The position numbers were made by a program, and so were the translations under genes. Below, piece by piece: positions 1 to 5,223 of a DNA stretch of 5,223 bases. The stretch is from Planctomycetota bacterium (GTDB lineage: Bacteria; Planctomycetota; Phycisphaerae; UBA1845; CAIVHJ01), in NCBI GenBank assembly GCA_022565195.1, contig JADFJZ010000157.1:1-5223 (forward strand), given 5' to 3'. The notes under the pieces were generated by a model. That model made no database searches. It was not told the origin of the DNA and was given only the letters and a program-made list of their open reading frames with translations. How positions within the stretch are numbered: the first letter of the stretch is position 1; each line of letters begins with the position of its first letter.

Positions 1-1739
1 TGCGATAAGGGCACGTGTTCGACGACGATCGTTCGGGCCAGGAGATCGCCCAACCGCTGGCGGTTGCGCGTAAACAGCATCAAAATGAACGTCGGCCAAA
101 GTTGGAAGAGCGGGAACAACTCAATCATGCGCACCAAGTTGCGAATAAGAATGACTGAGAATCCGCACCTGCCGCCGGCTTCATCGACCACGCGACACCG
201 CACCACCGCTTTGCCCGGCGTGCGCGCGAACAGGGCCTCGCAGAGTGTGCAGTACGCGGAAAAAGCCACACAACACAGAGCCCAGGCGATCAGCAACTCG
301 TCGCTGAACGGCGGCACAGGCCCGCCTTCGTTTTGGATTTCGTGATACTCGGCCAACCATTCGTCGAGCGGCCCCATCCATAATCGATTCGTGGCGATCG
401 CGATCGGCGCGAAGTCGATCACGAAGCTCACCAAGCGTCGCCAGTAGCCCGCGACGGCATACTGAGCCGGCAGTTCGGCGTCCCGCGTAATGCTGTCACC
501 ACGCCGCAAGAACGCAAACAAGAGAAGAACACCGAGAAGGACGAAGGCTGCCATGCTCTGCGTCCGCCAGCTCATCGAGGCCTTGCGCCCCGGCCCAAGC
601 CCAACGACCTCCCGCAACGGCTCGGTCGGAGCACCGCCTTTGATCTCCCAGCGTCCATACAGGAGTTCCCCGCGATCGCCGAGAACTGCCAAACCGATTT
701 CACTCTCGATACACGTGGACGCGAACGACGTGACACTTAGCGCCGCGCCCGCTTCATCGAGCACGAACGGTTCTTGATCCATCCACTGCCCATCCTGGAA
801 TGTCGATGCGCGGATCGATCGTGTTGCGCCGGACTCGATTGAACCCACAACGAGGATCTGGCCGTCGCTTGCGCAGGCCGAGTTGATTTGATACCCGGAC
901 GTATCGAATACCCGACCGGGCGAAGACCACGCCTCTTCCACATACCAAGCATGTTTGTAGGGGTCGGAAGCCTCCTCGGCAAACAACACGTGCAGTCGGC
1001 TGTCCCCATCGACGACCAAGTAACACTCGTTCTGCCGATCAAACCATTGCGGCATTTCGCAGACCAAGCCCCAGCGGCTACGCAAATAACGAACCACGAA
1101 GAACTGCGCGGACCCAAGGCGCGCCTCGACGTCAGCAAGCTCGACATCAACGGCCTCGTCGACTTCGCTTGAATTCTCGTTCTTGTTGTCACTCGCTTCT
1201 TGCTGGGCGCGCTGAATTTCGTCAATCGCGATGGCGTGTGCGGGTTCGCGAGCCACGATGGCGTACAGCGTGTCATCTAAAGAGTGGCCGACCAAGACCA
1301 AAGGATGCGCCCCACCCGGAAGCGGTTGCTCGGTCTGAGTGCGAACGCGACGCGAGACCCTGCGCACGATCTCGTATCGATAGCGCCGGTGCGCCCCCTT
1401 GTCGTCAAAGATCAGGAACAAATCCCGCCCGGCACTCGTAGCGTGATCAACTCTACCCACCAAGCCACGCAGCGCCGCCGGAACAAAGAACTCCCGAGTT
1501 GTTGGAGCTCGCACGCCGATGTGAAGCAGCGATCGACCACTGTCCGGATCAAACTTGTAGTCGTAAATCCAGACGAACCCCTGGCCGCCGGCCAGCCCGA
1601 ACTGCCGCGTTTGCTGGTCCGCTCCATCCGTCCGGGCCACGCCAAACAGAAGCCACGTCGTCGCCGCTGCAACCACAAAACGCCGACGCGGCACCCCTCG
1701 CAGCAATGCAGTCGGCAGGCGCTCACAACATCTTAACAT
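1..1739 (-). CDS. RDD-domain membrane protein with large exported N-terminal domain (3' end beyond window)
   Basis: One frame stays open for 579 codons from ATG 1739-1737 to the left edge, so the stop is not in the window. An in-frame TAA lies 6 nt upstream of this ATG, so the start cannot be further out. No Shine-Dalgarno is visible, and the GTG at residue 16 is an alternative start. Residues 18-35 (RRRFVVAAATTWLLFGVA) look like a signal peptide with a twin-arginine-like core. Residues about 40-390 form an exported domain rich in short beta-like stretches, possibly propeller-like (inference), with an acidic low-complexity stretch near 174-211. A membrane helix follows at about 396-411. An RDD domain starts near 430: R434/R435 and D442 in its first helix, further hydrophobic segments near 482-504 and 539-556, TPGK at 507-510, and the closing motif RQRLGDLLARTIVV at 560-573. 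RDD proteins are integral membrane proteins of mostly unknown function, some linked to transport. It starts 16 nt after the lipoprotein frame ends, so the two are probably co-transcribed. Confidence 0.85.
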   Translation of the reverse strand, partial: MLRCCERLPTALLRGVPRRRFVVAAATTWLLFGVARTDGADQQTRQFGLAGGQGFVWIYDYKFDPDSGRSLLHIGVRAPTTREFFVPAALRGLVGRVDHATSAGRDLFLIFDDKGAHRRYRYEIVRRVSRRVRTQTEQPLPGGAHPLVLVGHSLDDTLYAIVAREPAHAIAIDEIQRAQQEASDNKNENSSEVDEAVDVELADVEARLGSAQFFVVRYLRSRWGLVCEMPQWFDRQNECYLVVDGDSRLHVLFAEEASDPYKHAWYVEEAWSSPGRVFDTSGYQINSACASDGQILVVGSIESGATRSIRASTFQDGQWMDQEPFVLDEAGAALSVTSFASTCIESEIGLAVLGDRGELLYGRWEIKGGAPTEPLREVVGLGPGRKASMSWRTQSMAAFVLLGVLLLFAFLRRGDSITRDAELPAQYAVAGYWRRLVSFVIDFAPIAIATNRLWMGPLDEWLAEYHEIQNEGGPVPPFSDELLIAWALCCVAFSAYCTLCEALFARTPGKAVVRCRVVDEAGGRCGFSVILIRNLVRMIELFPLFQLWPTFILMLFTRNRQRLGDLLARTIVVEHVPLS

Positions 1740-1755
1740 CTTTATTATCAAATGG

Positions 1756-2041
1756 TTATGGCCGCCGAAGAGTCTCGGCGGGCGGGTGGCGTCGGGGATC
1801 CAGTGCTTCCCGCTGGTCCGGCGAGACGAATTCAATCTTGTCGAGGTCGCTGTACAGCTTGAGGCGATCGAAGTTCAATTTGAGCGCACACTGATTCAGC
1901 GGCCACTCGATCTCGACGCGCTTCGAGACCAAAGCGCCACCCTCAGCAAGTCGCTCATGATCCGCCAGTCGCGCGTCCATTATGACTCGCCCGTCCGCAC
2001 TTCGATAGAGAACTCTTTCGATCAAACGGTTCGCGACGACT
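1756..2041 (-). pseudogene. Displaced C-terminal part of the lipoprotein (+1 frame)
   Basis: This frame opens right after a TGA at 2043-2041 and runs to a TAA at 1756-1758. Read on from EYWL of the preceding frame by skipping the A at 2041, it gives VVANRLIERVLYRSADGRVI and then a well-formed strand-rich C-terminus containing IEWPLNQCALKLNFDRLKLY. That alternation of charged and hydrophobic residues suits the C-terminal half of a LolA-like barrel. From 2620 to 1756 is 865 nt, which is 288 codons plus one base, so removing one base restores a single 287-aa protein. The cause could be a real mutation, a sequencing or assembly error, or less likely recoding. There is no in-frame stop at the shift point as in RF2-type +1 sites. 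Standing alone, the fragment has no credible start or ribosome binding site. Its end lies 16 nt before the RDD gene. Confidence 0.7.
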
Positions 2042-2620
2042 CAACCAATACTCTCTCGTAATCACTGCCTGGCCCACGCCGACTACTTGCTCATAGAGAA
2101 GCTGGTGATGGTCCGCAGCAACACGATAGCGCGCACCATTTGTGCCCATCGTATCCACGTTCACGAGCTGCACGCCCAGCGCGTCCATCAAGTCTTCCGC
2201 GCTGATCGGGACGCCACTTTCCAACGCTGCATCAGCCATGGCCTGACGCGTACCGATGGTCATGACGTCCTTCTGATATTGCTCCCAAAACCAGCACTCG
2301 TCTTCATTGCAGCCGGCCTCGAAGTAATTCCCGCCAAAACCCTTCGCCTGAAAGCACAATCGGTTCGGCCTGGCATAGTGCAGGCGAAACGTGCCGTCGA
2401 GAGTCTTGAACGTACCATCCTCAAACGTGATCTTGCTCCACCACCGTCCGGCGCCATACAACCGGCCGGAGATTTGCTCGTTGTTGCGATTCACAAGGTC
2501 GATCGCTTGCGGCATAGGCAGGAAGATCGCGACGGGCCTCTCGGTCGGCCCACAGCCGCACAGCGCCAGCGCCTGAGCCGTACACACGAGCAACACAATG
2601 GGCTGCCATCTCTTACGCAT
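1955..2620 (-). CDS. LolA-like lipoprotein, N-terminal reading frame (frameshifted before its natural end)
   Basis: The ATG at 2620-2618 gives MRKRWQ, a hydrophobic stretch (residues 8-20) and a lipobox-like LCGC with the likely lipidated cysteine at residue 23. It is therefore probably an exported lipoprotein anchored in a membrane. The frame is open further upstream to 2800, but that stretch overlaps the end of the preceding gene and has no signal-peptide character, so 2620 is chosen. No clear Shine-Dalgarno is seen. Residues about 37-190 resemble the LolA-like lipoprotein-carrier fold: a helix with LVNRNNEQI, then strands including RLHYARPNRLCF (80-90) and the aromatic stretch ECWFWEQY (108-115). 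This assignment is by general pattern, not a firm family match. The natural sequence seems to stop at EYWL (residue 193). The remaining residues to the TGA at 1955 are basic and serine-rich, whereas the neighbouring frame continues with typical protein-like sequence. See the separate C-terminal fragment. Confidence 0.75.
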   Translation of the reverse strand: MRKRWQPIVLLVCTAQALALCGCGPTERPVAIFLPMPQAIDLVNRNNEQISGRLYGAGRWWSKITFEDGTFKTLDGTFRLHYARPNRLCFQAKGFGGNYFEAGCNEDECWFWEQYQKDVMTIGTRQAMADAALESGVPISAEDLMDALGVQLVNVDTMGTNGARYRVAADHHQLLYEQVVGVGQAVITREYWLSRREPFDRKSSLSKCGRASHNGRATGGS

Positions 2621-2711
2621 ACTTTGAAACAGGCGGGAGTAACCGGCGGAGCGAGCTTTCCGGCAATTCGACACCGGCGCGATTCCTGGTTGGATGAGCG
2701 GGTAATTCAAT

Positions 2712-3281
2712 CTACTCGACGTCCGTGTCAGAGTCTTCGGTCGCGGCGTCCGGTTCCGTAGCGGGCGCATCGGCATCAAATCGTTCGAACGCGGTCGCAT
2801 CGCCGTGCAGGATCGCGCCCAATTCAGCGCTCACCGCCGCGATTTGTTCGTCGGTCATTCGCGGATTCACAATCGCGTGCATACTTTGATCGCGAGCCAG
2901 GCGCATGTGCCAGTATTCGATTCCCTCTTCGTGTACGGTTTGTTCGTACTTGAGCAGGCGCTTGCGCATCAGAATCAGACTCAGCACGAAGCGAAAATGT
3001 TGTTTGACTTCTTCCTCCCGATCAGCAAGCCGCAACATGAGATCGACCATGATGTCATTGTTGACGAACAGTCGCTTCTTTTCCTGCTTCTGGGGAACGC
3101 GCGATTTCCAGTACGAGAAATAGTTCTCCGGCGGATTCTCCCACGCCTCCGCGCCGTAGTCCCGGCGCTCAAACCCGTCCGGCGTGTCGAATAACACCGC
3201 GTAGAATTGATCGCCTGGCTGGAGCGTGCGCTGCGTGACGGCGCACACGCCCGTTCGGTGCGCTACTTCGTAGTCACTCAT
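2712..3281 (-). CDS. Uncharacterised 189-aa protein with acidic C-terminal tail
   Basis: ATG 3281-3279 is preceded by GAGGAG about 10 nt upstream, which supports this start. It ends with TAG at 2712-2714. The N-terminal part (residues 11-65) has the pattern GVCAVTQRTLQPGDQFYAVL, followed by DGFERRDYGAEAW, NPPENYFSYWKSRVP and a lysine-rich stretch. It reads like a compact 'treble' of strands with a single cysteine (C13), so a lone zinc-binding site is unlikely unless it dimerises. Residues 75-135 are predicted helical (NDIMVDLMLRLADREEEVKQ, then FRFVLSLILMRKRLLKYEQ). The last 25 residues are acidic and probably disordered. There is no signal peptide or membrane helix, so it is likely cytoplasmic. 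I associate this layout with conserved planctomycete proteins of unknown function; that is recollection, not a search result. It lies 106 nt downstream of parB on the same strand. Only a weak promoter-like match (TTGGGG-16-TATGTT) is visible in the gap, so it may be co-transcribed with parB. Confidence 0.8.
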   Translation of the reverse strand: MSDYEVAHRTGVCAVTQRTLQPGDQFYAVLFDTPDGFERRDYGAEAWENPPENYFSYWKSRVPQKQEKKRLFVNNDIMVDLMLRLADREEEVKQHFRFVLSLILMRKRLLKYEQTVHEEGIEYWHMRLARDQSMHAIVNPRMTDEQIAAVSAELGAILHGDATAFERFDADAPATEPDAATEDSDTDVE

Positions 3282-3371
3282 AGGCCGGATTCTCCTCGAA
3301 GAACATATTCACTCGTACCCCGGCCCCAACCATCGATTTCGCATCGTGCCATACGCTCGCCTGCCGGGCGT

Positions 3372-3385
3372 CCTCAGTCCTGAGG
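3372..3385. other. Short hairpin just after parB
   Basis: CCTCAG (3372-3377) and CTGAGG (3380-3385) form a perfect 6-bp inverted repeat starting 3 nt past the parB stop. The two-base gap means the real loop would be larger, about CCTC/GAGG with 6 nt between. There is no following T-run on the minus strand, so it is weak as a terminator and may instead protect the mRNA end or do nothing. Confidence 0.25.
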
Positions 3386-3387
3386 GC

Positions 3388-4359
3388 TCAAATGCCCAGC
3401 CGCTCGCAAATGCCCTCGAATTCATCGATTGAATGATACTCGATGACGATTTGGCCCGTGTTCTTGCCCCGGCCTTCCTGGATCGTGACTTTTGTCTTGA
3501 GAATCTGGGTGAAGCGACGTTCCAAGTCACGAATGAGAGGTCTCTTGTTGTGCTGGGCCTTGCCTCCGGCCGTGGAGGTCGTTGTAGCGGGCGCCCTCAG
3601 TTTGCGGACTGACTCCTCGAGCGCCCGAACCGAGAGGCCCTTGCGAACAGCGTGTTCGGCAAGCTTGATTTGCTCGTCCCTGGAGCGCAGGCCGGCCAAA
3701 CCCCGAGCGTGGCCCATAGACAGCAAGTCGGAGGAGACCATGTCCTGGATTTCTGAAGGTAAGTCTAGTAATCTCAGATAGTTAGTGACCGTTGTGCGAT
3801 CGTCGCCAACCCGTTCTCCAATCTGCTCGGGGGCCAGCCCGAACTTGTCGCGGAACTGCCCATAGGCGACCGCCCGATCGATGGCATTGAGGTCCTCACG
3901 ATGAATATTCTCAACCAGGGCCAGCTCCAACAGTTGCTCCTCAGTGGCGTCACGCAAAATGGCCGGCACGTCCGATAAGCCGGCCGCTCGCGCCGCTCTC
4001 CAACGCCTTTCTCCTGCTATAAGCTCATATTTGACAGGCCCTTGCGTCGCAACTGGGCCGACCGAGGTGCCGCCGATCGGCCTGATCACGATCGGCTGGA
4101 TGATCCCGTTCCGCTTGATCGATCCGGCGAGACTCGCTATTCCCTGTTCGGAAATGGATCGCCGCGGCTGATTCGGGTTCGGAGCGACGCAATCCAGTGG
4201 CACCCTTATCGTTCTGTGCCGTGCCGGGGCCGGCTTGGCTGCGGTTGCGCTGGGGTCGCCCATCACCGAATCCGGCAAGCTGTCCGCCAGCCTCGATGTA
4301 TTGGGATCTGAAAGAAGAGAGCTGATTCCCCTGCCGAGACGCTTTGTGGTGTCTGGCAT
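3388..4359 (-). CDS. parB: Chromosome-partitioning protein ParB (Noc/Spo0J/ParB family)
   Basis: ParB loads at parS sites as a CTP-dependent sliding clamp and organises the origin region for segregation with ParA and SMC. The start ATG 4359-4357 is chosen because GGAGGAAGAC precedes it at good spacing and the protein then begins MPDTTKRLGRG, the usual ParB N-terminus that contacts ParA. An upstream in-frame ATG at 4386 lacks this. The protein is 323 aa, within the family range. Domains: N-terminal CTP-binding fold about 48-160 with GERRWRAARAAG (116-127) and ENIHRED (150-156); the central helix-turn-helix region about 174-203 (GLAPEQIGERVG...TVTNYLRLLDLP); then SMGHARGLAGL (214-224); a linker about 255-275; and the C-terminal dimerisation domain about 276-323. 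A short glycine/proline-rich loop (96-108) enlarges the spacing before GERR. All key boxes are intact. parA is not adjacent in this window. Two parS sites lie just upstream. Confidence 0.97.
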   Translation of the reverse strand: MPDTTKRLGRGISSLLSDPNTSRLADSLPDSVMGDPSATAAKPAPARHRTIRVPLDCVAPNPNQPRRSISEQGIASLAGSIKRNGIIQPIVIRPIGGTSVGPVATQGPVKYELIAGERRWRAARAAGLSDVPAILRDATEEQLLELALVENIHREDLNAIDRAVAYGQFRDKFGLAPEQIGERVGDDRTTVTNYLRLLDLPSEIQDMVSSDLLSMGHARGLAGLRSRDEQIKLAEHAVRKGLSVRALEESVRKLRAPATTTSTAGGKAQHNKRPLIRDLERRFTQILKTKVTIQEGRGKNTGQIVIEYHSIDEFEGICERLGI

Positions 4360-4378
4360 CGTCTTCCTCCAATGAAAA
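4360..4378 (-). promoter_or_regulatory. Ribosome binding site of parB
   Basis: The minus strand reads TTGGAGGAAGACG immediately before ATG 4359. GGAGG sits about 6 nt from the start codon, a near-ideal Shine-Dalgarno. It decides the start at 4359 over the in-frame ATG at 4386. Confidence 0.8.
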
Positions 4379-4408
4379 CTGGCCATTACTGGCCGATATT
4401 GGCCATTG
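4379..4408. repeat. Three helically phased GGCC-centred 10-bp repeats in the parB leader
   Basis: On the plus strand the units are CTGGCCATTA (4379-4388), CTGGCCGATA (4389-4398) and TTGGCCATTG (4399-4408). GGCC occurs at 4381, 4391 and 4401, exactly one DNA helical turn apart. The outer two units contain the palindrome TGGCCA. The array abuts parS on one side and the parB ribosome binding site region on the other, so it lies in the predicted 5' leader. It may be an operator for a regulator binding one face of the helix, or a chance tandem repeat. No binding protein is known to me. Confidence 0.55.
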
Positions 4409-4422
4409 TTCCACGTGAAACA
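4407..4422. promoter_or_regulatory. parS: parS site 1 at the parB transcription start
   Basis: TGTTCCACGTGAAACA matches the bacterial chromosomal parS consensus TGTTNCACGTGAAACA at every defined position. One half-site departs from the perfect palindrome (CC instead of TC). The site begins about 7 nt downstream of the predicted -10 hexamer of parB, so it covers roughly +1 to +16. ParB bound here could both nucleate the partition complex and repress its own transcription (inference). Confidence 0.95.
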
Positions 4423-4428
4423 AGCCTC

Positions 4429-4456
4429 ATCCTATCCTTGAGGCCCTGGATGTCAA
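4429..4456 (-). promoter_or_regulatory. Predicted sigma70-type promoter of parB
   Basis: The minus strand shows a perfect -35 hexamer TTGACA (4456-4451), a 16-bp spacer and a -10 hexamer TAGGAT (4434-4429, four of six consensus bases including TA...T). The predicted start is near 4422, giving a leader of about 63 nt before the parB ATG. The surrounding 80 bp is more AT-rich than the flanking coding DNA, as expected for a promoter region. Confidence 0.65.
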
Positions 4457-4516
4457 AGACAATCACACATACATAAGCGGTTGTATCATAGAAGTTTGGA
4501 TCATTCAGGAGGCAGC

Positions 4517-4539
4517 CCGGCGGAATCCCGCCACGCCGG
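4517..4539. other. GC-rich inverted repeat between the membrane-protein gene and parB
   Basis: CCGGCG (4517-4522) pairs with CGCCGG (4534-4539). An overlapping alternative pairs GGCGG (4519-4523) with CCGCC (4528-4532) around a 4-nt loop. It lies about 40 nt after the stop of the upstream gene, where a terminator would be expected, but no T-run follows on the minus strand. It is at best a non-canonical or Rho-dependent end, or simply structured DNA. Confidence 0.3.
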
Positions 4540-4578
4540 CCCGCCATAGTGTCGCGTAGCCCCATTTTGATCAACCGG

Positions 4579-5223
4579 TCATTCGCCAGCAGCGGGGAGC
4601 GGCTCTGTTTCACGTGAAACAGGATCCCCAAGCCCCGAATCGGAGGGCGGATCCAGCACGGCGAAGATTGCGAGGGCTGCGACGCGGGCCGGCGGCTCGG
4701 TGCCCGAATATGGGGGGTAAATGTGCTCGAAGAGATCCGGCTCTGCCTTGAGCTTGCGGTAGAACGACTGGTGACCCTTGTCGACCAGCACATAGTCGGC
4801 GCCGAACTCAGTCTTGATATCACTGATTTGGACCCGGAAAGCCTGCTGACGAACATGCGAGCCCAGCCCCTCGCCTACTCTTACCTTGACGGTCGATGTT
4901 CGCGGCGATTTGCCTTGCGTGATCACGCAGAAGCGCTTCCACAATACCGGGTCAATGCTGTTGGTGAACTGAGGATCCAGGCCGCAGACATAATCGTTGT
5001 GGTGGTTGTAGTAAAAGTACATTGGGAACTCGTCCCAGTCGTCGGCGAAGACCAGCGAGCCCGGCGGCGTGTTCTCTTGCAGAAACGCCATTGCCTTTTT
5101 GATGTTCCGAATGTCAAACTTGCAGCGGACCGACTCACGCGTGAGCGTCAGAGTCACCGCGGCGACGGCCAAGGCGACGAGGCACATCGACACGTAGGTC
5201 CGGCGATAGGCACCGCGCATGGA
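4579..5223 (-). CDS. C-terminal part of a membrane protein, possibly GT-C-like (5' end beyond window)
   Basis: The frame is open from the right edge to TGA 4581-4579. An ATG occurs at 5220, but the frame continues past it to the edge, so the true start is probably outside. Numbering from that ATG, residues 9-27 form a membrane helix (TYVSMCLVALAVAAVTLTLT). An extracytoplasmic domain follows with AFLQENTPPGSLVF (45-58), ADDWDEFP (59-66), YFYYN (68-72), CGLDP (79-83), WKRFCVITQG (94-103) and FGADYVLVDKGH (139-150). This order resembles the C-terminal domain that I recall at the end of large multi-pass membrane proteins, often annotated as glycosyltransferase-like, where a D-D-F-P...YN...GLDP...ITxG pattern recurs. 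The catalytic part is not in view, so function stays open. The tail after residue 190 is proline- and acid-rich, and its codons for PVSRET carry a parS site. Confidence 0.75.
   Translation of the reverse strand, partial: SMRGAYRRTYVSMCLVALAVAAVTLTLTRESVRCKFDIRNIKKAMAFLQENTPPGSLVFADDWDEFPMYFYYNHHNDYVCGLDPQFTNSIDPVLWKRFCVITQGKSPRTSTVKVRVGEGLGSHVRQQAFRVQISDIKTEFGADYVLVDKGHQSFYRKLKAEPDLFEHIYPPYSGTEPPARVAALAIFAVLDPPSDSGLGDPVSRETEPLPAAGE
4606..4621. promoter_or_regulatory. parS: parS site 2, perfect palindrome inside a coding tail
   Basis: TGTTTCACGTGAAACA is a perfect 16-bp palindrome and an exact match to the canonical parS sequence. It lies 199 bp from parS site 1 and within the last 15 codons of the membrane-protein gene, where it is read as P-V-S-R-E-T in a low-complexity tail. 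It is expected to be a ParB loading site. The two sites suggest this locus lies near the replication origin, as parS sites usually do (inference). Confidence 0.96.

Noticed and set aside
11..16. Other CACGTG cores (also near 710 and 986) as extra parS sites
   Set aside because: Only the central hexamer matches; the flanking TGTTT/AAACA arms are missing, so ParB binding is not expected.
737..1276. Minus-strand frame of 179 codons within the RDD gene
   Set aside because: The continuous 579-codon frame over the same stretch carries the signal peptide and RDD motifs; the shorter frame is basic, serine-rich and lacks domains.
2087..2761. Open frame of 224 codons on the plus strand opposite the lipoprotein
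   Set aside because: It is antisense to a gene with a signal peptide, lipobox and protein-like sequence. Its own product is rich in R, H, P and Q without domains, typical of a GC-rich shadow frame.
2805..3194. Open frame of 129 codons on the plus strand opposite the gene after parB
   Set aside because: It is a shadow of the minus-strand gene, which has a good ribosome binding site and coherent sequence; the plus frame has no clear start signal.
4025..4423. Minus-strand frame starting MFHVEQ, reminiscent of the MFHVK start of RsmG proteins that overlaps parS
   Set aside because: The resemblance comes only from parS being translated in this frame. The rest overlaps parB in a different frame and shows no methyltransferase features.
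4386..4547. Possible small gene of about 53 codons between the membrane-protein gene and parB (minus strand, ATG near 4547)
   Set aside because: It would run across the predicted parB promoter and parS, lacks a ribosome binding site, and its sequence matches nothing I recognise.

Overview
The window looks like chromosomal DNA from a GC-rich bacterium, most likely a Planctomycetota lineage. This is inferred from the gene types, not from any marker gene: an RDD protein fused to a large exported domain, a LolA-like lipoprotein, a small 'C..T.R.L..G..FY' protein of the kind I associate with planctomycetes, and mixed use of Shine-Dalgarno sites. All supported genes lie on the minus strand, so transcription runs right to left. 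I see no mobile element, CRISPR array, tRNA or rRNA.

Right end (4579-5223): the C-terminal part of a membrane protein, probably a large multi-pass protein with a glycosyltransferase-C-like layout, entering from beyond the right edge. Its last codons contain a perfect 16-bp parS centromere site (4606-4621). A 219-bp control region follows (4360-4578). It holds a GC-rich hairpin, a good sigma70-type promoter (TTGACA-16-TAGGAT), a second parS site placed at the predicted transcription start (4407-4422), three GGCC-centred repeats spaced exactly 10 bp apart, and a strong ribosome binding site.

That region leads into parB (3388-4359), the chromosome-partitioning CTPase and DNA clamp. parA is not next to it on either side. 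Next come an uncharacterised 189-aa acidic-tailed protein (2712-3281), a LolA-like lipoprotein whose reading frame is broken by one extra base near 2041 (2620 down to 1756), and, 16 nt further on, a large signal-peptide/ectodomain/RDD membrane protein (1739 to beyond the left edge).

Functionally the window has two parts. The right half is a segregation locus: two parS sites 199 bp apart next to parB, with one placed so that ParB loading could repress its own promoter. The left half is a cell-envelope pair, lipoprotein plus RDD membrane protein, likely co-transcribed. The most notable signals are the parS/promoter overlap, the helically phased GGCC repeats, the parS site inside a coding tail, and the single-base frameshift in the lipoprotein.
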